DNA of 64,000 nucleotides, taken from assembly GCA_038277395.1 (NCBI GenBank), contig CM076197.1, forward strand, positions 27,855,564-27,919,563, written 5' to 3'. The position numbers and the translations under genes were made by a program. The notes under the pieces were generated by a model, which saw nothing but the letters and a program-made list of their open reading frames with translations, ran no database searches and was not told the origin of the DNA. Each line of letters begins with the position of its first letter. Position 1 is the first letter of the stretch. Below are positions 46,020-56,929 of this stretch, in pieces. The stretch is from Dryocosmus kuriphilus (lineage: Eukaryota > Arthropoda > Insecta > Hymenoptera > Cynipidae).

Positions 46020-46336
46020 GGTGGGTGGGAAGAGAAAAGTGGGCAGGAAAAGCATTTAGAGGAATGAGAAAGAGACAAGGATCCTGCAGGTGATGGGTGC
46101 GTAAAATGTTCCGAGAAGGGTGCGCTGCATGAGGGTGCCAAAAACAGGGGTCGAGGAGGTAGAAAATTTGGTGATCATAACTAGGTTAAAGGTGGTGGAT
46201 GGGGCCGAGGGAGGAATTGGGGTCATGCAGATGGAAAAGGTCGAGGGGGCAATTGGGATCGTAGTAGCAGAGGGGGCCGAGGTGGAAATTGAAGTCGTCG
46301 TAGCAGAAGGGATCAAGGCGGAGGATGGGGACTATA
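46020..46336 (+). pseudogene. Gly/Arg-rich (RGG-like) degenerate ORF with a zinc-knuckle-like motif
   Basis: One frame downstream of the copy A stop reads GDGCVKCSEKGALHEG, then GRGGRKFGDHN, a stop, GGGWGRGRNWGHADGKGRGG and RSSRGGRGG, a second stop, then SRRSRRDQGGGWG and a final stop. The composition is that of an RGG box after a CxxC..H-like knuckle. It may be the decayed 3' part of the copy A gene, since the lysine-rich part ends only about 90 bp upstream and frames agree after one stop. Copy B lacks it. Confidence 0.45.
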
Positions 46337-46340
46337 GTAA

Positions 46341-46654
46341 ATACTACTTCAATAATTCATAAATATTCATAAATATGACATAAATATACATCTGAATTAG
46401 TAGTTTTTTACTAATTGAAGTAGAGAGAACTCGTTGTCAATTGCTTTAGTATGTACTTCTACCAATAATTAGTACTTTTCTACTAATTTGTAATGATATT
46501 CTACTGCTTCAGTTAGTAGGTGTTGCATTTTGTCTGATTGTTTTGGTAATAAAATGAACTAATATAAATTGAATATCTATTCACTAAATTGATAAAATAT
46601 CATTACTAATTATTAGGAAACTAGGTACTAAGTATTAGTAAAAATTTACACTAA
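46341..46654. repeat. AT-rich tract with recurring TACTAAT / ATTAGTA
   Basis: TACTAAT and its reverse complement recur at least eight times. No gene seen. Confidence 0.45.
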
Positions 46655-48057
46655 AGACCGAATCCATTTCAGATCAGACTGGTAGATACACTTCAAGTCA
46701 TAGAATCCCTTGGTGAAAAAATATGCTTATTTTCAGAGGAAATTAGGCGAGACGTATTTTTATGCTGCTTTGCGAAATAAATTTTTCCTACGAAGGTATG
46801 AGTATTTGAAGTTTGAAGTATGTTTTCGAGAAAAAAAAAACGAAAACTTTTTCTTTAAGCATGTGTAATTTTTGAACGAATTGAGATATTCTAATATCTT
46901 TTCAGATTCTGATTCTATAGTGAAGGCATTCTGTAAGTTTCATGCGGGCTGAAGCATTTTTGTGGCCCGCAAAAATTTCTTTTTTCATAAAATCGAATTT
47001 CCTGATTTTTCTTGAAAACATTGAAAGATGCAAAGAAATATTAATCTAAAAGTTTGTAAACTAGAAAAGTTCTACAAAAAATACCTCCTACTCTTTTGTT
47101 ATATTTGGCATTGTTTACGAGAAAAATTTGGAAATTCAATTTTCAAGGAAAAAAAATATGCCCAGCCTCAAAAATGATTTAGCCCGTATAAAACTGATAT
47201 AATGCCTTCCTTATGTACGCGGATATTTTTTAAAATTATTAGAATATTACAATTTCTTCAAATTTTTTTTGAAAACATGAAAAGAAAGTTTTCTGTAAAT
47301 CCCCGCCCCTTTTATTGTTTCCAATGCTAAAAAAATGTCTGCGTACATAATAAGGAAGGCATTCTATTAATTTTATGCAAGACATTTTTGAAGTCGGGAG
47401 TATTTTTTCTCTCCTTGAAAATTGAATTTTCCCATTTTTATCGTCAACGATGCAAGATATCACAAAAGAGTAAGAGATACTTTTTGTAGAACTTTTCTAG
47501 GTATACAAACATGTTAATTCACATTTTTTCGTATCTTTTATTGTTTTTGAGATAAATGAGGAAATTCGATTTCATGAAAAAAAAAATTCTGCTGGCCACA
47601 AAAATGGCTTAGCCCACATGAAACTTACAGGATGTCTTCATTATAGACGTAAAAATTTATCTAAAAAATAGCATGAAATAAAAATGTGGGTTTTTTGTGA
47701 AAATAAGCTTTTTATATTTTCAAAAGAAATCAATGCCATTTTGTTAATTATGAAACTTTTTGAAATTTTGCGACAGATTTCGAAAGAGGACAATAAACCT
47801 CACCAGAATCTGTAAAGATAATAAATTATTTCAATTCGTTCAAAAATTACATATGTTTAAATAAAAAATTTGCGTTTTGTTTTTGAAAAATACACTTCCA
47901 GGCTTCAAATACTCATAACTTCGTAGAAAAAATTTATTTCGAAAATCGGAAAAATATGTTTCGCCTAATTTCCTCTGGAAAATAACATATTTTTCACCCA
48001 GAGATTCTACGGCTTGAAGTGTACCTACCTGTCTAATTTGAGAATGGATTCGGTCTA
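46655..48057. mobile_element. Foldback element with 570-720-bp arms
   Basis: The left arm (46655 to about 47225) matches the reverse complement of 47338-48057; the spacer is about 110 bp. The outer shared sequence is AGACCGAATCCATT. The right arm has about 150 bp extra near 47640-47790. Non-coding. Flanking TA is possible on both sides. Confidence 0.8.
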
Positions 48058-48169
48058 AAACAATCTGTGAACGACTTCTCTGTCAATTAGTGGAAAATTA
48101 TTGGAAAGACACTTCTTTATTATTCAATAATAAATATTTATTGTAAGCATCATTCATATGCATTCTTAT

Positions 48170-50460
48170 TAGTTTAGTTTATTTAATCTCTCCCTTTTAC
48201 GGGTTTGAGGGCCTCTGCTCCCTGTACATATGATTACAGTTCATCCTTACTCTAACTTAACCACTTTTTACTTTCCTTTTTCAGGATTACTCGTTTGGCT
48301 CTACCCTGTTCCCTTGCTTTCTCTTAATTCTTCCAATTTCTTCATTCATGCTGCTCCCTGACGGTTAATATCAAAATCCGTCTTACAGACTCATCCACAC
48401 TCAAATGACCTTCTTCCTCACCTGTACACCTCTATAATACATGTATCCATGAATCTATTTCAAATCCACATACTCTGCACAGATTTCCTCTTCATCCATC
48501 CAATAGCTACAAGCTCTCACTCCTTCTCCCATTCTGAACCATATCACTCTACTCATTGTTACTTCCGTTTTTTATTTTTTTCGTTTCTGGTTCCGCCAAC
48601 ACTTTAACCATCATATACACCATCTATTATATTTTGATTCTATAATTTTTTTCCATCTCTCTTCTCCTTTTTTCACTAACAACTCTAACACTATGACCTG
48701 CCATTCTGCGAACCCCTTCCCGTATATCACAAGCCTTCCATATTTTATTCCTTTCTTCCTCCCATTTCGAGTTCCCCAAATTGCTCTCGCCTCGTTGTTA
48801 CGAATTTCGCCTGGGCATGCTTGTGCTATTTTGCTCCCCTCACCACTCTACAACTTTTCATCAAACTTCCAGGTTCTTTTGCTTTTTCTATTTACCATTT
48901 TTTTTCTTCCTACTTACTTCCCATAACATGTATCCTGGGAAACTCCAACCAACACCCATTACCCATCTCAGAAATCTGTCATGCAAGCTTTTCCTCCTTC
49001 CTATGTTCCTTCGATCCCCATACCTCTACTCCATAACACAACACTGCCCAAAGCAACGCATCGAAAAGCCAGACTCTCATCCTCTAATCGTCACTAAACC
49101 TTCTCTTTCCTTTACTCCATACTTGACCCATTGCTTTACTCGCCCCTTCTCCTCCTTTTCCTCAACCCTCGTTTCCCCTTCTGCCTCAAATGAAACACCT
49201 AGGAAACAAAACTCTTCCACGGTTTCTACTATTTGTCCGTTCATCTTCCAAACATAATTTATTTTGGTCTTTTTACTTTTGAAGCACATCTGCTTTGGCT
49301 TTGATACATTCACTGTCAAATCTGTAAATCCCACATACTCTTAAAAAATTCTCACCATTAGTTTCATCATCTTTTCATCATCTGCTAATAAAACCACGTC
49401 GTTCGCATATGCTAGAGTTATAATTTTCTATTAACCACGACAGTCCCGCCTTTCCCTTTCGCCTTTAGCTTCTCCCCAAGTCTGCCAGCAGCATATTAAA
49501 CAGTAGCGGAATCTATGGACATCCTTGCCTCAGCCCTCCTCTTGTTCGGAATACCTGCCCTATTTTCTTTCCTATTTTCACCCTAATACTGGTTTCTGCA
49601 AAAACTTCTTTAACCCTCTCTAGCAACATTTCCTCTATACCCCTATTTTACATTGCCTGCCATATCGCCTTTCTGTTCACTGAATCAAATGCTGCTATGA
49701 AATCTACGAACAAAGCGGACTAGTTTCCCTCTCTTTCCACCTAATTTCTGTTAACCAATTGGTTTGGTATGTATATGTTATCTATAGTTCCCATTCCTTT
49801 TCTAGATCCCGTCTGATTATGTGGGATACGTTCTTTTTGTTCAGTCTGACTCTCTAACTATTTTCTTAAAATTTCTGCATATATTTTATAGTCCACTGGC
49901 ATGAGAGTGATCTCTCTGTACTCCTCCAACGTCTTTCCCTCCCCGTTCTTGACAAGTGATACCACCAAGCCAGTCATCCTCTCTTCTGGCCATCCTTCTC
50001 CTTTCCAGACCTTGTTGCAGACCTTCCACATCTCTTCCCTTATCCTTCTCCTCTATACTTCAAAGCATCGTTCTCCATAAGATCGTCTCCTGTAGCCATG
50101 TTCCTTTTAAGTTTATTTATTGCCTCATCCACATCACCTCTTCTTATTTCGTTACCTTCTTCCATTTCTCCTCAAACTATCCTCCTCTATTCCTCTTTAC
50201 ATTTAATTTGCTCTCCCCCTATCAGTCTCTTGAAATAATCTGTCGACTCATTCATTCCTATTTCAGCATTCACGCCCTTCCTTTCCCTCTTTCCTTGTTT
50301 ATCACCTCCGACACCCTACCTTCTTCTACCAGCATTCCTTATCCCACTTGTCTCTCTTTTCCCTTTCCTTTCCTCCTTTTTTTCCTATCTCATCCCTTGC
50401 CCTCTCAATCGGTCCCTTTAACTTTTCGATTATCGAATAACTCCCTGCTCTTTTTCATAC
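48170..50460 (-). pseudogene. LINE ORF2: reverse transcriptase and C-terminal part, decayed
   Basis: Read from 50460 downward through several frames: FVDFIAAFDSVNR, a GLRQGCP motif, the catalytic-like LAYANDVVLLADDE, LTVNVSKPKQMCF, WKMNGQIVETVEEFCFLGV and, near 49030, VLCYGVEVWGSKEH. YADD appears as YAND. No RNase H domain was recognised. The 3' end is near 48170, where the plus strand is T-rich without a long poly-T. Stops and frameshifts are frequent. Confidence 0.75.
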
Positions 50461-50499
50461 CTAACCTTCTCCTTTTCCATATTTTGTTTAAGCTCCTTT

Positions 50500-51345
50500 A
50501 ATTTATAAACCTCCGTACTCCCGTTTTAATACTCTTTCCCCCTCCCCACTCGCTCCTTTTTCCATCTGCTACGCTTATGGACACCTCCTTTTAGTGTAGC
50601 TATTACCGGAAGGTGCTCGGAATATATTGGATTTCCCACCTTCAAACCCCCTATGACATGTCGCACTCTTCCTTCAGTCAAGATGTAATCTATTATTGTT
50701 GCTTTCGTTCCCATATTAGTGATCTCTCCTCTTCCTCATCTCCTTTCATACTGCCATTACATGTAAACCATTCGGTTTCTCCTATCACTTCTAGTAACTT
50801 TTTCGGCCCTCCCGGTCCGTTTCCCTGTGCATGGAGCTGCTTACATAGGCCTCCTTTTCCTCATCCCAAGTCCCTCCCCATGTTCGCCAGTCCAAGCATT
50901 CAATTCCCCTCCTATTAAGACCATCTCTTCCCACTTTTCCTCCATCCATCTTTTTAATACTCTCCAGCCTTTCTCTTCCCCTTTTCTTCTGTATACACAC
51001 ACCAACTCTATCTTGAGTTACCTCACTATAATTCATCTTACCACTGTCCCATCCTTCTCCTCCATATCCCCATCTTCTCTCTCTTTTACTGCTAATTCTT
51101 TTTTCAACCCTGACATCATGCCTCCCATGGACCTCCCTTTGATGTGTTCCTTTCTTGCTTCTTGCATCGTCACATATATCTTTTCGGTAACCTACTTTTC
51201 ACTCCCTTCCAATCCTTCTCATCTACCCACATTTCATTCATCATGAAAGATCCCATTTATCTAAGTCCCCCCAAAAACCTTTGTTCTAGTTCTTCAAGCC
51301 TGATACATTCTAGAAAGCTATCTTCACGGGTTTTTTTCTTCCCTT
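50500..51345 (-). pseudogene. LINE ORF2: apurinic endonuclease domain, decayed
   Basis: From 51345 downward: KIAF.NVSGL, FWGDLDKWDL, a VLIGGELNAWTGEHGEG block near 50900, and TIIDYILTEGRVRHVI with YSEHLPVIATL near 50620. These are the N-terminal Asn/Glu, GGDFNA and DH-type motifs of LINE endonucleases. Strand bias is striking: the plus strand is almost all pyrimidine. Confidence 0.72.
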
Positions 51346-51639
51346 CCCTCCCCTTTGCTCCTTAATTATTTCCCTTTGTTCGTTTGGAAACCCCTCTCCT
51401 TTCTCTCTATGCTCCTTTGTCTCTTCTTCTTCCCTACCTTTTTTCCTCTCTTTTTCTTTTTACCTTATTTCTTCCATTTCTTCGTACCAACGCCATTCCT
51501 CCCCATTTACCCATATCCTGTCTCTCCCTATCCAAACCACATGCCCCTTTTTCCTCTCAGTCCATGCCCTTTGTTCTATTTGCCACCTTCTTTTTCTCTC
51601 CCGTCATGTTAAATCTTCTACAATTCTTTCTCTTCCTGC

Positions 51640-52506
51640 CCTCAACAATTTTTCTCCTTCATATATTTCTTTTTTCCTCCTCATTTCCTACTTTTACTAT
51701 AAAAATTCCTTCCTTTCCTTCTTTCTGCTTCCTTATTTTGTTAACTCCCTCTATCTTTATCTGGACTCTAATATCTCTCATTAGATTTTTTACTTTCGCT
51801 TCCACTGTTTCACTCTCCACTTTCAAACCTTTAAATGCGATACTATTTTTCCTGTTTGCAAATTCTTCCCCTTCCAGTCTTCTTTCAATCTCACTCAGTC
51901 TCGTCTTCAAACTTTCATTCACCATTCGCATGTTTCTTATTACTCCTTTTTTTATTACATCCATCCTGACTGCTTCCTTCCCCGTTTGCCCGTTCCTGAT
52001 TTCAAGTTTGCTTACCCGTTCTTCCAACTGCTTTATCTCATTTGTCTCTGTTCGTCAATCTCTCTCTGTCTATTCCCTATACTCTCTAGTTTCCCCCATA
52101 TCTTATATCTTTTTCCCCAACTTTCCATAATTTATCCCACTCTTCACACTCCTCTCTCTTACTTTTCTCACTTGCTCCTTACGTCGCTTCTCTGTCTATT
52201 CATGTCATCCAACCTCTGCCTTGTTTCCTCTCTAAACCCTTTTATGAGGCTTCCAATTTTTCAAACATCCCTTCCTCCTCCATTCCTCCTTCTGGTGTTT
52301 TCCGTTTCATCCTAACTTTCTTGTTATCCTTGTCCCTTTCGATCAAATCTTCCTCTTCCTCTCTTTTCCTTTTTTCCCTCCTCCTCATGGCTGGTCGTGC
52401 TCAACTTTTTTCTTCCTTCGTCTAAACTCCTATTTGAGCCCCCGCGCTGCCCAGCTTGTAACGGCGTTGTAAGTTTGAGGGTCCCTGGTTCCTTTCTCGT
52501 TGCCAT
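51640..52506 (-). pseudogene. LINE ORF1 (coiled-coil), decayed
   Basis: It begins MATRKEPGTLKLTTPLQAGQ at 52506. Lys/Glu-rich sequence follows, then a heptad-like coiled coil (ESLKTRLSEIERRLEGEEF), then NSIAFKGLKVE and a segment like an RRM strand. Order and place upstream of the endonuclease fit a LINE ORF1. The frame changes several times. Confidence 0.6.
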
Positions 52507-52892
52507 CCCCTCTGTGGCCGGCGCGTCTTGGACCTTTCCTCACCGCTGCTGTCACTACACTCAACGTCTCCTTTCCCCCCACTAGCCGCGCTTTCTCTCT
52601 CATCATCTCTTACTTCTCTTACTGCCTGCCGTTTTGTGCGTTCGACCGATAACTGTTCCCTCTGGCTTCAGATTTGTGGACTTCTAACCGTCGGCATCCT
52701 GCCTTACCCGGTGCTCTGTGACGTTCCCGCCTTGACCTCCTACCTCTTGCATCCCTTATCTAGCAACTATTTACACACACTCCACATTTCCACTTCACCC
52801 ACCTTACTTTACAACCTTTGCCTTCCTTACCCTTCTTCCACCACAACTTTTGCCTTCACTCACACCTTCTTCCACCACACCTGATCTCCACT
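52507..52892 (-). other. Probable 5' untranslated region of the LINE
   Basis: Pyrimidine-rich on the plus strand like the rest of the element and lying between ORF1 and the PLE boundary at 52893. No other signal. Confidence 0.45.
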
Positions 52893-52979
52893 TTCACAAT
52901 TGACGAGGAGTGATTCTAGCAGTGAGGAAACAGTCTTAGCCTCACCCCCATTTTCTCTGAAATTAGTTTCGCTTTATGA

Positions 52980-53904
52980 TAGGATCGTATATTTTGGAAA
53001 GTTTTTCTGCGTCTGTTCTCAAGTTAACTGCGTTTTTATTTGCAGCAATGTGAAACATTTCAAGTACCAGACGTTTACGAAGATGGCATTCATTTGCGAA
53101 AATTTTTACATTCTCAAAGTCGAACTGATGGTCCTTTTGTATTATGTGTTTCGTGACCGCGGTCTGTTTATTCGGTTAATTGTTTATATCTTTAGCATGT
53201 TCTTTTATCCTAACACCTAAAGGACGTTTAGTTTGAATGATATAAACTGCTTTACAATTTTGACCTTTGCATCAAATGCCATAAACAATATTCATGTTGT
53301 CCAGACGATTTAATTTATCTTTGGTCGGTCTCAAAACGATTGTGAGATCTCTCTTATTTTTAAATGCCGTGATTATATCATAATTTCGAAAGATTCTCGC
53401 GATCCTTTCCGATAGTCCTACGTAAGGAATACTGATATAAGTTCTATTTTCAACATCTTGAGTTGTTTGATCAGCGACACGTGCTTCTTTTCCCGCCAGA
53501 ACATTTAATCTGAGATTTATATTTTCCCTGATAAATTGTTGCGGGTAAAAGTTACCAGTCAATGTGTCCTCAACCAGTCGCAAATTATCCCGATGAAATT
53601 GTTTATCGGACAGTAATATTCCTTTGTCTACCATATTAAGAATCACACTCTTTTTGTATTTAAGAGGGTGGTTTGAGTCGAAGTTTAAACATCTACCTGA
53701 CCACGTTGGTTTGCGATACCAGTTGCAAATAATTTTTTGATCGTCATTTCTAAGAAGTGTAACGTCTAGAAAATTTATCCTCTTATTCTCTTCTTTTTCA
53801 AGAGTGAATTCAATGCCAAAATCATTGGAATTAAAAACTTGTAATACGCGATCTATTTCGCTTACCGGGAGCGATAGAACAACAACGTGTCGCTGATCAA
53901 ACAA
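52980..53904 (-). pseudogene. PLE reverse transcriptase C-terminus and GIY-YIG endonuclease, minus copy
   Basis: The open frame 53904-53272 has RINFLDVTLLRNDDQ, KPTWSGRCLNFDSNHPLKYK, the linker IPYVGLSERIARIFRNYDI and DNMNIVYGI. A stop falls within the endonuclease entry, after which CKGQNCKAVYI and KRPLGVRIKEHAKDI continue in the same frame. The catalytic YIG reads YII here. The end is near 52980 with KIYDPIIKRN. Most of the reverse transcriptase is missing. Confidence 0.8.
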
Positions 53905-53919
53905 CTCAAAATGTTGAAA

Positions 53920-54406
53920 ATAGAACTTATATCAGTATTCCTTACGTAGAAGGACTATCGGAACGGATCGCGAGAATCTTTCGAAATTATGATATAATCA
54001 CGGCATTTAAAAATGAGAGAGATCTCACAATCGTTTTGAGACCGACCAAAGATAAATTAAATCGTCTGGACAACATGAATATTGTTTATGGCATTTGGTG
54101 CAAAGGCCAAAATTTTAAAGCAGTTTATATCGGTCAAACTAAACGTCCTTTAGGTGTTAGGATAAAAGAACATGCTAAAGATATAAACAATTAACCGAAT
54201 AAACAGACCGCGCTCACGAAACACGTAATACAAAGGGACCATCAGTTCGACTTCGAGAATGTAAAAATTTTAGCAAATGAATGCCATCTTCATAAACGTC
54301 TGGTACTTGAAATGTGTCACATTGCTGCAATTAAAGACGCAGTTAACTTGAGAACAGACGTAGAAAAACCTTCCAAAATATACGATCCTATCATAAAACG
54401 AAACTA
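53920..54406 (+). pseudogene. PLE GIY-YIG endonuclease, plus copy
   Basis: The mirror copy encodes IPYVEGLSERIARIF, MNIVYGIWCKGQNFKAVYIG and QTKRPLGVRIKEHAKDI, then a stop at 54192 and further LTKHVIQRDHQFDFENVKIL. It keeps the YIG that the minus copy has lost. Confidence 0.8.
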
Positions 54407-54508
54407 ATTTAAGAGAAAATGGGGGTGTCGACCCTAGAAGAACCTGTCTTGGTCAGCCCGAGAGGTTAGGACTGTTTCCTCACTGCTAGAATCACCCCTC
54501 GTCAATTC

Positions 54509-55439
54509 TATTTTTAAAAAAAGAAAATTTTAGAAGCATTCTGACCTTTAAACAGAGCGGTTGTTCCCACGAATATATCAGAAAGATTAAAAATTTGTGT
54601 TTTTTTAAAAAACGAAAAATACTTTCGCACTCGGAATTTCTTTCACCTTTATTTATTCGCTCCCTGTGAACTCGTGTTAATTTGTGGTGTTTTTGTTCTT
54701 GAGTGAGTGATTCCCGTCAATCAGGAATTACGGTTTAAGCTCCTTCGTGACTACTGACACGCAAAAAGAGGGGAAGCTGATGAGAGAGGAAGAAAGAAAC
54801 GAGAGAAGTCTCATGCCTACACTAATACCTTATTTCTTATTTTTATTTATATTGACATTTTAAATTCGCACTGACGAGGACCCCTATCCATGGTCGAAAC
54901 GTTTGCATTGCATGAATCTTCATATGACCATAGTCTTAAGTTTCATTTATGTGGACCCTAATTGCCAATAAAAATTGCATATCAAACAATTAATAATTGG
55001 GTCGATCTAAAGGAGAACGGTATCTTTCCATAAAAGCGTAAAGATGTCACTTAACAAAACTTTTAAACTTACAATTAAAATTTTTGGTTTTGAAAGAAGG
55101 TTATTTTGTTTGGAATTGGTCATTCTTGAAACCGTTCACACTCAAAATTTTTCATTTTTAAATGTTTGCATTTTTTAAATCTTCAATTAAAGATTTTACA
55201 ATTTCGAAAAACATATGTTTTTATAATTATTCTTATCTTTGGAACTTATTTCTTTCAAAATTTTGAACTTTCTAGTATTTTTAATTTGAAATTGTACAAT
55301 TTTTAACTATTCAGATTTGAAAGTAATCAATTTTTAATTTTTAAACATATAATTATTTGAGTTTGAATGCTTCCAATTTGACACTTTCTCTCTTTTTGAT
55401 TTCATTTAAAATTTCCTAAAATGCCCTCAGCTTTTGAAT
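54509..55439. other. PLE-adjacent region, no gene recognised
   Basis: 54509-54960 probably belongs to the PLE terminal region and holds the ribozyme-like motif. 54960-55439 is AT-rich with nothing supportable. Confidence 0.4.
54871..54905 (+). ncRNA. Hammerhead-like ribozyme core of the PLE
   Basis: CTGACGAG is followed by GACC, a 9-base loop, GGTC and GAAAC. These are the conserved CTGANGA and GAAAC parts of a hammerhead around a 4-bp helix. Hammerheads of this kind are established in PLE terminal repeats. Stem I and the cleavage site could not be fitted, and one extra G precedes the helix, so activity is uncertain. Confidence 0.45.
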
Positions 55440-55599
55440 AATTTTAAAAGCCGATGAAATCTTTGAAATCCCTTCAAATATTTTGGAAACCCCGTGAATT
55501 CTTTTAAAATCCCTTAAAACATTTGAAATCCTATGAACCGAATGGTTTGGAATTTTTTGAAATTCATTGAAATCTTTTTATATCATTTGAAATGTTTTG
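55440..55599. repeat. Degenerate TTGAAATCC low-complexity repeat
   Basis: Variants of TTTGAAATCCCTT and TTTTAAAATCC recur about every 25-30 bases. Confidence 0.6.
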
Positions 55600-56915
55600 A
55601 TATATTCTTATTTCTTTCCAAATCTTTAGATTTTTTTGTGTATACTTTGAAATCTCCCTATCTTTCTCCTCCGTCTTCTTCTTCTCCTTCTCAATAGGAG
55701 AAGATGAATTTTCTTCGCTCAACAAACTGCCTGCAAGTAGAGTAAGAAAAAATTTATAACATATTAGCCATAGAGACAGACAGATATACAGACACACAGG
55801 CAGGCAGGGAGGCAAACAGATAGACAGGCTCGCACACTGCAAAAAATATGGTATCATTTTCCAGCAGAAATCGAGGGAAATAAAAATACCAATCGTTCCT
55901 ATGGGAAATTTCCAAAAAAGTTGTAAATTTGACATCGATATCTATGGTAAATTCCTATTTTTCAATTTACAAAATGGTGCAAATTTCACATAGAAATCAC
56001 TGATATTTTTATTTCCCTGAATTTCTGTGGGAAAATTACAAGTTTATTGTAAATTTCACAAATACTGGTAAATTTTCTCCAGAAGTCAGTGGAGATTTAC
56101 ATTCCAGATACTAAAATTGTAACTTTTTATATTACATTTTTATATAAAAAGGAGTACACAAATAAATCATTTGTTTGCACAATAAATTATGTACTTACGT
56201 TTTGTCCTCTGCCAGAATACAATAATGTACTCAAAATATTAATATAAGTACAAAATCAACACCTGCTCGAATTTGTGATATTCTACTTTGATAATAAATA
56301 ATAAGGGTGCGTGTTACCACCAATGGTAACTTTATGTAATGTAATATGTAAGGCGGCCGATGGGTGCACTCGACGCGCAAGTGTCAAGTAGGTTGGGAGG
56401 ACTTTCGCGCTTTTGTTGACAGCTGATGCTATCCTTTTTCCACGCCGGGCTTCTTAATTTTCATTGAAAAATCTGTCATTTAACTGCAGGAGATCGCGAA
56501 ATTCTCGGTGAAATTGTAAAATTAATTTTATTTTGAGGTGAAGTACAAGCCGTTTTTTTCACTACATTGTCGGTGTTGTGTGAAAAGTAGTGATTTATAA
56601 GATTGATAAGATAAATAATTTATAAGTGATTTATATCGTAATTCGGTTCTTATTGGCTGCTCTGCTTGGACTTCTACACTTTGGAAAATGATTATTTTTC
56701 CTAAATTGAATTTTTCCTGAAAAAAGAGGCTAGTAATTCAATTCCGCTTGACATTAGGAGCACAATAGACCCCGGATATTGGGTGAGTTTTCTTTATTTG
56801 TCTCTTAAAAGTCTTCGGCAATTTATATATGGTGACAGGGCCGTCCTTAGTCGGACTTTGAATTTTAGGAAATTATAGCAAATTCTAAGTCCAATTATCC
56901 AACACCCTTGAGCCT
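55600..56915 (-). pseudogene. Two-exon gene of unknown function, copy B
   Basis: Inverted relative to copy A. Exon 1 ends AGGACAAAAC at 56199, followed by GTAAGTAC; copy A has ATG where this copy has AGG, so the start is lost or lies elsewhere. The intron is 468 bp. The acceptor CTACTTGCAG is at 55731. Exon 2 (55730 to about 55600) encodes GSLLSEENSSSPIEKEKKKT with no stop where copy A has TGA. It then runs into low-complexity DNA, so the 3' end is lost. Shared upstream sequence extends to about 56915. Confidence 0.55.
55835..56110. mobile_element. Partial copy of the CACTGYAAAAAAT MITE in copy B
   Basis: It starts CACTGCAAAAAATATGG and follows the element at 42998-43349 in reverse, until a break at about 56110. 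There it joins sequence that in copy A lies at about 42395. A deletion therefore removed one end of the MITE and its flank. Confidence 0.65.
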
Positions 56916-56929
56916 TTGGTTTATGACAA

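Larger units (their letters stand above)
41586..46340 (+). pseudogene. Two-exon gene of unknown function, copy A, with insertions in its intron
   Basis: A segment repeated in inverted orientation at 55600-56915. Exon 1 would contain ATGACAAAAC (42290-42299) followed by the donor GTAAGT. The acceptor is a pyrimidine tract ending CTGCTTGCAG at 45750. Joined, the frame encodes a short lysine/glutamate-rich protein with ENSSSPIGKEPKKKMEEKD that stops at 45927. An in-frame TGA at 45765 breaks this copy; copy B has a sense codon there. The intron has been enlarged to about 3.4 kb by two CACTG-ended MITEs and a 2.3-kb foldback. Upstream sequence (41586-42289) is also shared with copy B and may be the promoter and 5' untranslated part. 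The product is unknown; it could be a host gene or part of an element. Confidence 0.55.
52893..54508. mobile_element. Penelope-like element as an inverted (head-to-head) dimer
   Basis: The segment 52893 to about 53490 is the reverse complement of about 53882-54508, with a unique centre carrying more of the reverse transcriptase. Both outer ends read GAATTGACGAGGRGTGATTC in one orientation or the other. The minus-strand unit reads leftward and the plus-strand partial unit rightward. Inverted partial copies are known for Penelope elements. The left end directly joins the LINE. Confidence 0.8.

Noticed and set aside
49956..52315. Long plus-strand frames rich in Ser, Pro, Leu and Phe (for example 181, 139 and 248 residues)
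   Set aside because: They are shadows of the minus-strand LINE: the plus strand is nearly stop-free because it is pyrimidine-rich.
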